A DNA stretch of 64,000 bases, taken from assembly GCF_002286785.1 (NCBI RefSeq), contig NZ_MUJY01000187.1, positions 1-64,000 on the forward strand. Direction: 5' to 3'. This document shows positions 17,576 to 26,265 of this stretch, in pieces. Numbering within the stretch: the stretch's first letter is position 1; the number at the start of each line of letters is the position of its first letter. Source of the stretch: Pseudomonas sp. PIC25. Its GTDB lineage: Bacteria; Pseudomonadota; Gammaproteobacteria; Pseudomonadales; Pseudomonadaceae. The translations under genes and the position numbers were made by a program. A model generated the notes under the pieces. It saw only the letters and a program-made list of their open reading frames with translations. It did no database searches and was not told where the DNA came from.

Positions 17576-17583
17576 TGAGCGTC
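17564..17583. terminator. Perfect 20-bp palindrome between convergent genes
   Basis: GACGCTCACT is followed directly by its own complement. The palindrome includes the TAG stop of the DUF3742 gene and ends one base before the stop of the TraG-like gene. A loopless 10-bp palindrome forms a weaker hairpin than a normal terminator, so this may be a bidirectional terminator or a protein site. Confidence 0.5.
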
Positions 17584-19089
17584 TCACTTCATTCCTTTCA
17601 TAACGGTATTGACGCCGGAACTGCCAGCACTCCTGGCTTGAGCCGTCCCATCATTCAGCCCTTGCAGAAAATTGCCGGTTCGGAGACCCGCCCAACCAAG
17701 CGCCGCTATCCAAAACGTCGGCAGTATCAGAAACATCGCCGCCATTACGAAATTCAGCAGCATGTCGTCGAAGGCGTTGTTCAAGCCCATCAGCACGTTG
17801 AGGTTTGCGTGTGGCGAACCACCACCATAAAGCGCATCCAGGATCGTGCTGTCGATCCAGCGCGCCAGGGCGAACCAGAATTCTACGAAGAACAGCGCGA
17901 ACTGCACGACACTGACCGTGGTGACCATCTTCAGGTCGAAGGTGCCGACCACCAGCACCAACGGGATGCAGATCAGCAGCGCCATCTTGAGAAACGACAG
18001 CACCATGGGCAGTGCCTGCCGCATCACGTCCATGGCCGGGAAAAAGCCCAGTGAGCCGACCGCGAGTCCAGCGTCCGCCGCGCCGCGCGTGACGACATTG
18101 GGCAGCGTCATGTCGATTTGCCCGCCGTAGTCGGCGTACACGTGGCCCTGGTTCATGACCTGCTGCCGGGGTGAGGCAATGGCGCGAATCACCTCATCAT
18201 CCACGTCCTGCTGGGCGGTGGTGCCGAGCCAGCGGCCGATGCGCGACAGCAGGTCCGGGTCCACTTTCGCCAGCAGGCGGGGGCGCAGGCCGATGCCGCT
18301 GTCGGACCACCATTCGCGGCACGTCGGGTAGCCGCCGCCACTGTCAACCAATGCCAAGCCAACATCGCGCACCTCATCGTAAGGCCAGGCGGTGCGCGGC
18401 GTGCGCGAGTGGTATTCGTCGTAGAACCCCGGCGTGTCCATGAAGTAGCGCGAGCCGATCCAGGTGACGTCGTTTACCTCCTCATCGGAGAGGTCCGGGC
18501 GATTCATGAACAGCTTGGCGCGGGCCGGGCCGTAGCAGTCGTGGGTGAAGTCGGCGATCTCCTGGGCCAGGATCGGATCGTCGATGCGAGTGCTGTCGAT
18601 CTCCATGCGCATCTGCCGCAGGTCGGTGCCGCAGGGAATGGACGCCACGGCGGAGCCGGTGATCGCCTTGGACAGCGCATGCACGAAAAACCACCAGACC
18701 GGCACCTGGGCGCTCTGGTTGTTGAGCGTGGTGAAGGCATTGGACCAGCCGGTTTCACCAGGCTCAGCCACATTGACCTGGCATTGGCTCGAACGCGACT
18801 GGTCGAAGCGAAGCGTGCTCAGATCGACCGGAATCACCGGGATGCCGGCGAACAGCATCACCATCAGGGCCACCCACAGCCGGTTTTCGATGCGCAGTGA
18901 CGAGAGTACCCCCTTGTTGCCTTCGTCGGCACCTTCGCCGCGGGCCCGGAGCCACTCGCTGACGACGATGGCCATGAAGGGCAGGGCGAACACACCGCTG
19001 TTTTCCAACGTGGCCCAGATCCCGTTGTTGACCAGCCAGCCCACCAGCGTCAGGTAGTACTCCAGGTAGTCGGTTGTATAGAGCGTCAC
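17584..19089 (-). CDS. TraG N-terminal-domain mating-pair stabilisation membrane protein
   Basis: This 501-residue inner-membrane protein matches the TraG-N family of conjugation systems. It starts MTLYTTDYLEYYLTLVGWL. Membrane segments lie near residues 10-30, 40-55 and 85-100, then four near 360-480 (MVLSFLKMALLICIPLVLVV, VSVVQFALFFVEFWFALA, FVMAAMFLILPTFW). The middle is a large soluble part with conserved Cys (CGTDLRQMR, HDCYGPAR). GTG 19089 follows TAGGAGGCACC, a near-perfect ribosome site; an upstream GTG at 19110 would overlap that site. It is the last gene of the block starting at PFL_4709. Confidence 0.88.
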   Translation of the reverse strand: MTLYTTDYLEYYLTLVGWLVNNGIWATLENSGVFALPFMAIVVSEWLRARGEGADEGNKGVLSSLRIENRLWVALMVMLFAGIPVIPVDLSTLRFDQSRSSQCQVNVAEPGETGWSNAFTTLNNQSAQVPVWWFFVHALSKAITGSAVASIPCGTDLRQMRMEIDSTRIDDPILAQEIADFTHDCYGPARAKLFMNRPDLSDEEVNDVTWIGSRYFMDTPGFYDEYHSRTPRTAWPYDEVRDVGLALVDSGGGYPTCREWWSDSGIGLRPRLLAKVDPDLLSRIGRWLGTTAQQDVDDEVIRAIASPRQQVMNQGHVYADYGGQIDMTLPNVVTRGAADAGLAVGSLGFFPAMDVMRQALPMVLSFLKMALLICIPLVLVVGTFDLKMVTTVSVVQFALFFVEFWFALARWIDSTILDALYGGGSPHANLNVLMGLNNAFDDMLLNFVMAAMFLILPTFWIAALGWAGLRTGNFLQGLNDGTAQARSAGSSGVNTVMKGMK

Positions 19090-19097
19090 GGTGCCTC

Positions 19098-19439
19098 CTA
19101 CGATCGCCACAGGCGGTTGATCTCGAAGAGGAGTACGGCCGCCACGGCGATGACCTCGTAAGGGCGCAGGCCCAAGCGTTCACTGGCCCCCTCACGCTGC
19201 TGCAGGCGTAGCCGCATCCGGTACCAGGCATAGGCGGTGAAGCCGTACAGACAAAGCCGCCAAATCAGGAAGTAGCCGCTGTGGTCCTGTAGCCAGCGGG
19301 TCCAGCCCTCGATGTCGCCGATCACCGTAATGCCGATCAGGTTGATGACGGTGGCGACGCCGACCATCAGGCCGACCCACAGCAGCGCGATGCCGAACCG
19401 GCCGCAGAGCAGCCGCAGACTGTGCCAGTGCGTCTTCAT
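19098..19439 (-). CDS. Small ICE membrane protein between PFL_4711 and TraG
   Basis: This 113-residue protein has two or three hydrophobic segments (FGIALLWVGLMVGVATVINL, FLIWRLCLYGFTAYAW, EVIAVAAVLLFEI) and few charged residues outside them. It is a likely inner-membrane component of the mating apparatus. Its ATG overlaps the stop of the PFL_4711-family gene (ATGA at 19436-19439), and TraG follows nine bases later. I recognise it by position in PFGI-1-like ICEs, not by a known domain. Confidence 0.75.
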   Translation of the reverse strand: MKTHWHSLRLLCGRFGIALLWVGLMVGVATVINLIGITVIGDIEGWTRWLQDHSGYFLIWRLCLYGFTAYAWYRMRLRLQQREGASERLGLRPYEVIAVAAVLLFEINRLWRS

Positions 19440-20842
19440 GGCGTGGTGCTCCGCGGCGTCTGGATCTGGTCGAGCCGGTCGCGTTCGGTGTCGCCCTGGA
19501 AGATCCCGCGCGAGCCGCTGCTGCGCGTGCTGTGGCGCTGGATGATCGTCATCGGCGAATTGCCGGCCAGTTCGCGGCGCAACTCCAACTCGGTCTTGAG
19601 GTTGTTGATCTCCTGTTCCAGCGCGGTGTTTTCCTGATCCACGGCCTGGACCGCCAACTGGTTGGCCGCGACGTTCGGCTCCTTCTTGCCGGTCAGCAGG
19701 GTGCGTTGCAGCAGCAGGGCTTTTTCCATTACGCTGGACAGCGCCGCCTCGGACGCCAAGCGCTTGCCCAGCACATCCTGATCGGGTTCGGCGCGCAGGG
19801 CCTCGATCACCCCGCGCGTGATGGGCAGCGAGGCGCTGCCGGCCGCCTCCAGGTTGGCGGTGGTCAAGGGTTGGCTGCCGGTGACCAATGCCTGCAGGAC
19901 CTGCAACTTGGTGTCGTACTCTTCCTGGATCAGCGGCGTCAGGCCGACGCCGGGCGTGGTCTCGGTCTTGGTGCAGCTTTCGCAGGTGCGCTGTTCGCGC
20001 TCGCCCAGCACGCGCGTCGCCCAGTCGGCCGCGGCTTGGGGCGACGACCAGGTTTGGCAGGTCAGGCGATTGCCGCAGCTGCCCCGATCGATGGTGGAGG
20101 TGTCGTCCACGTCGCGGCCGTTGAGCAGGTTGTAGCCGGCGCGGGTTACATCGCCGACCACCTTGATCGCGTCCTGGTTCGAGCCGCCCGCGTTGCGCCC
20201 ACCGACCCAGGGCACGCCGTTATTGCCGCGGTTGGCCTCGGCGTGTTCGACCGCCGCCACCGCGTCCCCGTCGCTCGCCGCATCGCGCAAGGCCATGCCT
20301 TCGGCCAATTGGTCCCAACCGGCTTGGCCGCCGGCCATGTCCGCCATGCGGTCGGCCATGGCGCGGCAGGTCATCTTCGAGCGGTCGAAATCGAGCCTGC
20401 CCTGCAGGATGCCGTTGGTGAGCAGGTTGTAGAGACCCGGATCGGCGCGCTGGATGATCAGCGCCGGCAGCGACGCCACCGCGCTGGTCGCGTTCTGGAT
20501 CACGTTCGACATGATCGTCTGGAAGCCGTTGCTGAGACCGTTGAGCTGGTTCTGCAACGTGGTGGACAGGCTCATGTCGCCGCAGATCAGATTACTGTTC
20601 CAGCCCACCCCCACGCCGATGCGTTGCATGTTCGCCGCACCGCCCATGGACACCGCGCGGCCACCGCCGATGCTGTAGAGCACGTCATCGCCGATCACGC
20701 TGCCACGAGCGCCGAAGCCTTCATTGTCGAGGCGGGTTTGCGCCCAGACGGTGCCGGCGGCCAGCGCCAGGACGCCGGCGACCATCGCCTGCCGCGTCGG
20801 AGACGCCAAAAACGGGGTGAGGAGGGTAGCGAGGGCTTTCAT
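19436..20842 (-). CDS. ICE conjugation protein, PFL_4711 family (TraH-like role)
   Basis: This 468-residue exported protein has a Sec signal (MVAGVLALAAGTVWA, cut near residue 34), Cys pairs (CGNRLTCQTW, CESCTK), and a C-terminal coiled coil (~400-440, ALEQEINNLKTELELRREL). It matches the TIGR03755 family of PFGI-1 ICEs, which occupies the F-type TraH position of the periplasmic assembly complex. The order PFL_4709-4710-4711 is canonical, and genes overlap by ATGA at both ends. A structural role in pilus assembly is inferred from this context. Confidence 0.9.
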   Translation of the reverse strand: MKALATLLTPFLASPTRQAMVAGVLALAAGTVWAQTRLDNEGFGARGSVIGDDVLYSIGGGRAVSMGGAANMQRIGVGVGWNSNLICGDMSLSTTLQNQLNGLSNGFQTIMSNVIQNATSAVASLPALIIQRADPGLYNLLTNGILQGRLDFDRSKMTCRAMADRMADMAGGQAGWDQLAEGMALRDAASDGDAVAAVEHAEANRGNNGVPWVGGRNAGGSNQDAIKVVGDVTRAGYNLLNGRDVDDTSTIDRGSCGNRLTCQTWSSPQAAADWATRVLGEREQRTCESCTKTETTPGVGLTPLIQEEYDTKLQVLQALVTGSQPLTTANLEAAGSASLPITRGVIEALRAEPDQDVLGKRLASEAALSSVMEKALLLQRTLLTGKKEPNVAANQLAVQAVDQENTALEQEINNLKTELELRRELAGNSPMTIIQRHSTRSSGSRGIFQGDTERDRLDQIQTPRSTTP

Positions 20843-21792
20843 TGCGGGCCTCCATCAAAATCCACGCTCCCCAGGAAGGTCTGGCCGCGCCGCTGACAGC
20901 AGCTGTACGGGCGCCAGAGCGCCCAGGCGTAGTCGCCCTGCTGGGCTTGCACATGGACGTTGCGGTTGGGAAAGACTGCGCAGCGGTTGGAGAGGGTGGG
21001 CGTGAGTTCCTGCCACTTGCCGGTGGCGGCATCGGACTCCACCAAGGCGCCGGCCGGCCAATAGCCGTCACGGGCGGTGGCCAGCAGCGGCTGATAGACG
21101 TGGATCTGGCCGCGGCGCGTGACGATATCGCCGGCCCGCTGGGCGACCACCGCCGCGCTCTTGTGATCGTCGACCTGGTGCAGGAAGCCGCCGCGGGGAT
21201 ACAGGTTGCCCCAGAGGTTGACGCCTTGGCGGCTGCCGATTTCGCGCAGACCGGGCGTCAGCGCTTCGGGGTACACCGCTTCCGGAATGCTGTAGCGCCA
21301 GGCCAGCGTATCGTAAGTGCTGAGCAGGTACGGCATGAAAGCGGTGGCGGCGCCCTGGCAGCTATACCCCGACTGGCTGGCGAACTGACTGAAGGTCGCA
21401 CCGCCCGGATGGTCGATCACGTCGGCGTTCTTGAAGCGGGCCAGGTTGTTCTCGTGGTCCTCATTGGTCGTGCCATCGCCGCCGCCCCGTGCGGTGGCGT
21501 TGGGTGCGCTCATCGCGCGGACTTCCACCCAGGGATTCGCCCCGGTGTTGGCGTAGCTCGATACCACGGCATCGGGCACGTAATGGCGGACTTTTACCGA
21601 CGTGCGCACCGAGCAGCCGAAGTTGGTGCAGTACAGCCAGTAGCAAATGCCGACGACGCGATACTCCAGGCAGTCCGGTGACAGCGTGGAGCCAACGATA
21701 GTGGCGGTATCCAGGGCCAAGGCCGAGGCCGAGCCACCGAGTAGCGCGGTGGCCAGTCCAACCCGCAGGCGGCGGGAGCGCAGGCGCATCAT
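20839..21792 (-). CDS. ICE conjugation protein, PFL_4710 family (TraU-like)
   Basis: This 317-residue periplasmic protein starts with a signal peptide (VGLATALLGGSASALA) and is rich in cysteine: SPDCLEYRVVGICYWLYCTNFGCSV near the N-terminus and YSCCQRRG near the C-terminus. It matches TIGR03756, related to F-plasmid TraU. The Cys pairs probably need a DsbA/DsbC-type helper such as the thioredoxin-fold proteins of this cluster. It starts inside the stop of the PFL_4709 gene and overlaps the next gene by 4 bp. Confidence 0.9.
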   Translation of the reverse strand: MMRLRSRRLRVGLATALLGGSASALALDTATIVGSTLSPDCLEYRVVGICYWLYCTNFGCSVRTSVKVRHYVPDAVVSSYANTGANPWVEVRAMSAPNATARGGGDGTTNEDHENNLARFKNADVIDHPGGATFSQFASQSGYSCQGAATAFMPYLLSTYDTLAWRYSIPEAVYPEALTPGLREIGSRQGVNLWGNLYPRGGFLHQVDDHKSAAVVAQRAGDIVTRRGQIHVYQPLLATARDGYWPAGALVESDAATGKWQELTPTLSNRCAVFPNRNVHVQAQQGDYAWALWRPYSCCQRRGQTFLGSVDFDGGPQ

Positions 21793-22232
21793 GGCTGTCC
21801 CCGGTAGGCGTCGATACGCGCGACGGCACGGGCCACGTCAGGCTCGCCGTAGACGACGTAGCGTTGATCGACCACTACGGCCGGCAGGTGTGTGACGCCC
21901 AACTGCCAGGCTTCGACAATGCCCTGATAGGCAGCAGCCAATCGCTGTTGGAATGCAGCGCCCCCTTGCGCTAGACGTTCCTGGACAGTCGCGGCAGAGC
22001 GGCCCTGATCGGCGGGAAGCTGTGCGTTGAGTTCGGCCTCCAGGCGGGCGGGGAGGTCCAGTTCGACCACCTGGACGCCCGCTGGCGCTGTGACCGGATG
22101 TTGGCGATCGGTAAATGCGCGGATGTCGCGTGCCCAGGCATCGTTACAGGCCAGGGGGGCGCACAAGCCTATTGCCAAGCAACGAACGCAGTGGCGCAGT
22201 TGGAGGGGGGGAGAGTGGGTAACGCTCGGCAT
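21789..22232 (-). CDS. ICE conjugation protein, PFL_4709 family (thioredoxin-like, TrbC/TraW role)
   Basis: This 147-residue protein has a hydrophobic N-terminal signal (CLAIGLCAPLACNDAWA) and a C-terminal thioredoxin-like fold without CxxC (GVTHLPAVVVDQRYVVYGEPD). It matches TIGR03757, equivalent to TrbC-like proteins of F systems. It opens the 22232-17584 operon. The start is uncertain: ATG 22232 is used here, while GTG 22241 is also in frame and neither has a strong ribosome site. A divergent cargo block begins just beyond it, so the original link to the rest of the tra cluster was broken by insertion. Confidence 0.85.
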   Translation of the reverse strand: MPSVTHSPPLQLRHCVRCLAIGLCAPLACNDAWARDIRAFTDRQHPVTAPAGVQVVELDLPARLEAELNAQLPADQGRSAATVQERLAQGGAAFQQRLAAAYQGIVEAWQLGVTHLPAVVVDQRYVVYGEPDVARAVARIDAYRGQP

Positions 22233-22391
22233 GGCACGCACCAGAGGTGAATCTGTGCGTAGTCGACGTGAAGTCGCAACGGCTGGCCATAAACAATAGG
22301 AGCCGAGGGTTCACCTTGTTTCCGATAGAGCGGTAATCCACCGAAAGCTATTCGTCGTTGCTGTCCAGGGGCTTGCTCACGGGTTGTCGCG

Positions 22392-22424
22392 ATGGCAGAC
22401 ACTGGACTGCCTATGGTCTGCCAT
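22392..22424 (-). terminator. Hairpin downstream of propeller/cytochrome gene
   Basis: ATGGCAGAC at 22392-22400 is complementary to GTCTGCCAT at 22416-22424, giving a 9-bp stem with a 15-nt loop. It lies 50 bp past the stop of the gene at 22474-24954 on the minus strand. No U-tract follows on either strand, so it may be a factor-dependent or weak terminator. Confidence 0.35.
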
Positions 22425-22473
22425 CATGACTATTACAAGAATCCCACTACCGCTCAGGGTTCGAGGTGTTTAG

Positions 22474-24954
22474 CTACTGCGTGCCAGTCTTCTCAACTGT
22501 GTCTTCATTTCGAAGACTGAGAGAGTACTTCAGAGCTCGTTTCTGCATGGTCAGGGCATCCGGCAAACCTATGGTTTCCGGGCCCGCAAAGCCGGTAGGG
22601 GAGGTGCGATCGGTGGGGTTGATCGCATCGAACAGAAAGCTGAAACCTTGTTTCAATGCCGTCTGGGCGACGCCGTGACAACCCATGCAGCCGCCCATGG
22701 TCTCGCTTTGAATATTGTGATCATAGTCAGGAACATTAACATTCTTCACGGTGCGCTTATTAGTCAGGATTTTGTCGGCCGGGATGGGGAATATATTGGT
22801 ACCGCGAAACAGCTGAATCCCCGGCTGGCTGCTCTCGACCATGATATTGGCCAAGTAATAATCCGGGTCGGTCTGATCGCTCGACGGGATGGCCTGCACC
22901 CCCTTCAGTCGGTAGTACTTCCAGACAGAGCTGTTGAACTCGCTACTGTCGTTCATGAACTGCGTGACCTGATCGTTGACCGCAGCAACTTCGGAATAGA
23001 CGGTTTGCGGTTGAACCACGCGGATCGGACCAGTCTGCCCCTCTGGAATCCCATTGCTGCCGGAGTAAATGGGCGGATTATGCTTCGGATCGGCCACAGC
23101 GCCCTTGGGCAGGGTAACCGTATGCGTGGTATTGCCGTCAGAGAAGGTAGCGGTCGGCGTACCCGACAAGTCCGGGTAGACAATCTTGTCGTAGTTGGCG
23201 ATGTAGTAGAGCCCGGTCGGCGACTTGTCAGGCAACGTCAAGGAATCTTGATGCTCGAACGTGGCGAATATGAAGGTCGGGTAGTTGGGTGTCTTATGGA
23301 TAATATGCAAGGCTACCAGCGCGTAGTCTTCGTTATATGCCACCGGCTTCTGATCGTTGCCGTGATAGGTCACCACAGTCGCCGTATGGTAGCGCCCGCG
23401 CTGCGAAGCCGGGATATCTGCCAGCTTGCGCCATGCCGCCTTAACCTCCACAGCGCCGTTGGGCAGGACTATATGATCCGGATAGCGGTCCAGGTTTTTC
23501 GCATATTCGTAGACGACGGGATTCGCCTTGGCTTCAAAGAGGATCTGGCTATCGTTTGAAGGGGCATAGCTAGACCCGCTCATTGCCGCTTGCGGAGGGT
23601 TGATCGGGAAAAATATGGTGTTCTGTCCAATTTGGGTCGCCTCGTCCAAGTTGTTGTAATGAGCAAAACTGGCACCCGGTGCCAAAGGCACACCATTGGG
23701 AAAGTCGACATAGCTGTATTGCGGGTTGGAAGCGAACGGGCGCGTAGGCCCGCCCACGGTATTTTTCCCTACCGCTGGAAACAGCTCGGTGCGATGGGCG
23801 AAGGTTTGCCACAACAAAGGACTGGGGGATTGTGGCGTCTTGCCCGAATCGGCGAAGCTGGTGCCAGGATTGCCGACACCACGATTAGCTGGCAATGGCA
23901 CGTTGGCCATATTGTTCAGTGCGATAAAACTCCGCCAGGCAAAGGTTGCATAGTCGGTATGGCTAAGGCCAGTGGCCAGATCTGCAGGTAACTGCGGGTC
24001 TTTTGCAGTTAAATCGCTTGCGGTAATGGCATAGGAAACGCCCAGTCCCGACGGGTAGGTAAAATAGCCAGGAAAGTTCTTGGAGAAATATGGGCTCCAG
24101 TGCAATCCATCGTCTGAATAAAAAGTGCTGGAGCGGCTGCTTATAAACGCTCGCTCACCGATTATGGTTGCGCTATTCAGGAAACCATTGCTTTTAATGC
24201 CCGCTAGCTCTTGCTTCGTCCCCCAGTGACGGGCTCGGTTGTAAGTGCGTGTGAACGTGGCACCATTCTCAAAAGCGTAATAGACCCATAGGCTGCCATT
24301 ATAGACAACGGGGGCCATGGTTAGAATTGAGTCCGCGCTTTCCTGGAACGCTAGGTTTTCTTGGCTCCATAGAATACCGTCATTCGAAGTGACGTAATAA
24401 ATGGCTTTCCCGGAATTTTCGCTATAAAAGACAAATAACTGTCCATTATACACGACAGGCTTGTTGTTAACGGCTGTGTGGAGTGTATTGATTTTTTTGG
24501 TGCTAGACCAAGTGATGCTATCTTCGGAGGTTATGGTCTTCAATCGACTCTGAGGATCGGCGAAAGTCAGTACCAGCTTTTGTTTGAATACGGTCACTGA
24601 GACATTGCTCAGGATGCTATCCACTCCGATGGTTTGTGGCTTGGACCAGATTTTTCCCTCTGTGGAGGTGGCATAGTAAATATGGTTTGTATCATTGTTA
24701 TTAGCCCAGAACATATAAATTTTGCCCTTGAAAGACTGCAGTGCGGGCGTATAAAAAGCTGGGAGGGTAAATCGTACCATGCTCGTCGAAGAGGGCTTTT
24801 CGCTTGAGGCGTCTGGATGGTCAAAAACATCAACCTCTATTCCTACACCTTGTTGCGGTGTCGCTATTATTATGCTCTCCGAATAAGCCAGTGAAGTTGT
24901 CAATAAGCCATATAGGCACAGCATGAGTTGATTGAGTATTGCTTTGATTTTCAT
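22474..24954 (-). CDS. Secreted propeller-like protein fused to C-terminal c-type haem region
   Basis: This 826-residue protein has a signal peptide (MLCLYGLLTTSLAYS). Residues ~50-310 contain repeated sialidase/BNR-like blades: GKIYMFWAN...YYATSTEGKIWSKP, GQLFVFYSE...YYVTSNDGILWSQE, GSLWVYYAF and FYSDDGLHWSP. Residues ~310-755 have no motif I recognise (HTDYATFAWRSFIALNN). CMGCH at 756-760 is a c-type haem site. AAGGAGTGATAT precedes the ATG. The 5' part is AT-rich. It is divergent from the AidA/toxin-like operon and may be co-acquired with it. The combination is unusual; sugar or surface binding plus electron transfer is inference only. Confidence 0.75.
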   Translation of the reverse strand: MKIKAILNQLMLCLYGLLTTSLAYSESIIIATPQQGVGIEVDVFDHPDASSEKPSSTSMVRFTLPAFYTPALQSFKGKIYMFWANNNDTNHIYYATSTEGKIWSKPQTIGVDSILSNVSVTVFKQKLVLTFADPQSRLKTITSEDSITWSSTKKINTLHTAVNNKPVVYNGQLFVFYSENSGKAIYYVTSNDGILWSQENLAFQESADSILTMAPVVYNGSLWVYYAFENGATFTRTYNRARHWGTKQELAGIKSNGFLNSATIIGERAFISSRSSTFYSDDGLHWSPYFSKNFPGYFTYPSGLGVSYAITASDLTAKDPQLPADLATGLSHTDYATFAWRSFIALNNMANVPLPANRGVGNPGTSFADSGKTPQSPSPLLWQTFAHRTELFPAVGKNTVGGPTRPFASNPQYSYVDFPNGVPLAPGASFAHYNNLDEATQIGQNTIFFPINPPQAAMSGSSYAPSNDSQILFEAKANPVVYEYAKNLDRYPDHIVLPNGAVEVKAAWRKLADIPASQRGRYHTATVVTYHGNDQKPVAYNEDYALVALHIIHKTPNYPTFIFATFEHQDSLTLPDKSPTGLYYIANYDKIVYPDLSGTPTATFSDGNTTHTVTLPKGAVADPKHNPPIYSGSNGIPEGQTGPIRVVQPQTVYSEVAAVNDQVTQFMNDSSEFNSSVWKYYRLKGVQAIPSSDQTDPDYYLANIMVESSQPGIQLFRGTNIFPIPADKILTNKRTVKNVNVPDYDHNIQSETMGGCMGCHGVAQTALKQGFSFLFDAINPTDRTSPTGFAGPETIGLPDALTMQKRALKYSLSLRNEDTVEKTGTQ

Positions 24955-25413
24955 ATATCACTCCTTTGATTGGGCTGCAGGCGCATGGTTGGGCTCTGCG
25001 TAGCTCTTCCATTGTTAAAGCGTGATTCTCAGGTTTAGCAGCTATCTAATGGCACTTTTCATGGTAGATCGCCGTTTAATATTGTCTAGTGGTCTGGATG
25101 ATTATTATCTGTCTACGTGTGTGCTTGCTTTTGATGTCACTTTAAAAGTACGGTGTTGACTAGGGTTTTCCAGGTTTCGCCATAAGTCATTGAGATATAA
25201 GGGTGAACTCGTGTCGTCGACTGCTTCAAGGCGTATTGAACTCCCCCAGAGTGAATACCGGAATGAACCTAATTCCAACTGGTTCTAATTCTCCGGTACA
25301 GATTCTCCTTGCCCCATCAGGAATCCTCGTCTAGACCTTCCACTCATGCCAGTGACGGCAATGACCTCACTATCCCGGCATTACCAACGGGACACGTCAT
25401 TCGGAGAAGGATT
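24955..25413. promoter_or_regulatory. AT-rich divergent promoter region of toxin-like island
   Basis: This 459-bp gap lies between the propeller/haem gene (minus) and the first AidA-like gene (plus). It is clearly more AT-rich than the conjugation genes. A TTGACT hexamer at 25156-25161 with CATAAG 19 bp on could be part of a plus-strand promoter, but spacing is poor. A plus-strand frame is open from 25309, but its first 35 residues look non-coding. Both transcription units must start here. Confidence 0.4.
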
Positions 25414-25806
25414 TTGAATCGCATAGATATTTTGATTGCAGTAGATGTTCTCGGAGCGCTTGCAGCCGGGACACTTGAGGGTTGCGTCTATCTAGTAGAT
25501 ACCAATAAATATCTGGGGTCATGGCAAGAAGGGCAAAGCGCTCTCAACACCGTATGCCAAGACGGTCAGTCGCTGACCTGGTCGATTACTCCGGTTGACC
25601 CAGGCAGCCAAATCGACATCACTGCTTTTTCAGGTCAAATGGTCGACCAGAATATCTGTGTTCCGGCCCCGGACCCTTTCATGGGTAACACCGTATGGAA
25701 CGGTCGGGTCGAAACACAAGGCGCCTTCGCCAGCTACCCCTATTCCGTAACCGTGACTATGAGCGGCAAGGCCATGACTTTCGCTAGCTATTTGAAAGTC
25801 GTTTGA
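25414..25806 (+). CDS. AidA/PixA-family inclusion-body protein, copy 1
   Basis: This 130-residue protein aligns by eye over its whole length with the next gene. Shared segments include DILIAVDVLGALAAG, NVYLVDTNK-type YLVDTNKYLGSW, EGQ, CQDGQSLTWSI, FSGQMVDQNICVP, VWNGRVETQG and MSGKAMTFASYL. This is the PixA/AidA inclusion-body family (PF12306), found in Photorhabdus, Xenorhabdus, Burkholderia and Pseudomonas. The best start is TTG 25414, seven bases after GGAGAAGG, giving the family length; no ATG fits. It probably forms soluble or crystalline cytoplasmic protein; its purpose is not established. First gene of a five-gene operon. Confidence 0.85.
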   Translation: MNRIDILIAVDVLGALAAGTLEGCVYLVDTNKYLGSWQEGQSALNTVCQDGQSLTWSITPVDPGSQIDITAFSGQMVDQNICVPAPDPFMGNTVWNGRVETQGAFASYPYSVTVTMSGKAMTFASYLKVV

Positions 25807-25842
25807 AGGATCGCAGTTTTATTCACGCAGGAGGCAAAACCA

Positions 25843-26244
25843 ATGGGAAATGAAATCAATGTATTGATTGTCGTTGACGTCGAAGGCGCATTGGCCAGTG
25901 GCGACCTGAATTCGAATGTCTACTTGATTGATACGAACAAGTTTTTTGGTTCGTATAACGAAGGACAGGAAGAGTTGGTCACAACTTGCTCGGATGGCCA
26001 GATCATTGTTTGGTCGGTTGCTTCCATCAACCCAGGGGACGATGTTGAGATCACCGATTTTACCGGGCAGATGATCGACCAGAAAATCTGCGTTCCCAGT
26101 CAGTCGACAATAGTGACAGGAGCGACCGTCTGGTCGGGCCGCGTCGAATCCCAAGGCTCAATAGCGAAATATCAGTACAGCTGCGTCCTCTCGTTCGACG
26201 GCAAGGCGATGACGTTCGATCCCTTCCTCAACGTCACCAACTGA
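25843..26244 (+). CDS. AidA/PixA-family inclusion-body protein, copy 2
   Basis: This 133-residue paralogue of the gene 36 bp upstream starts MGNEINVLIVVDVEGALASG and has YLIDTNKFFGSYNEGQ, TTCSDGQIIVWSV, FTGQMIDQKICVPS, VWSGRVESQG and FDGKAMTFDPFL. GCAGGAGGCAAAACCA before ATG 25843 is a strong ribosome site. No signal peptide is present, so it is cytoplasmic unless exported with partners. Two tandem copies ahead of pore-former-like genes suggest a joint operon function, for example chaperone, cargo or lectin-like partner of the toxins. Confidence 0.88.
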   Translation: MGNEINVLIVVDVEGALASGDLNSNVYLIDTNKFFGSYNEGQEELVTTCSDGQIIVWSVASINPGDDVEITDFTGQMIDQKICVPSQSTIVTGATVWSGRVESQGSIAKYQYSCVLSFDGKAMTFDPFLNVTN

Positions 26245-26265
26245 TCCACGAGAGGGAAAAACGTC

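Noticed and set aside
19532..20896. 454-codon plus-strand frame opposite PFL_4711
   Set aside because: Antisense to a well-supported conjugation gene; composition (G/A/Q/R-rich) reflects the opposite codon positions.
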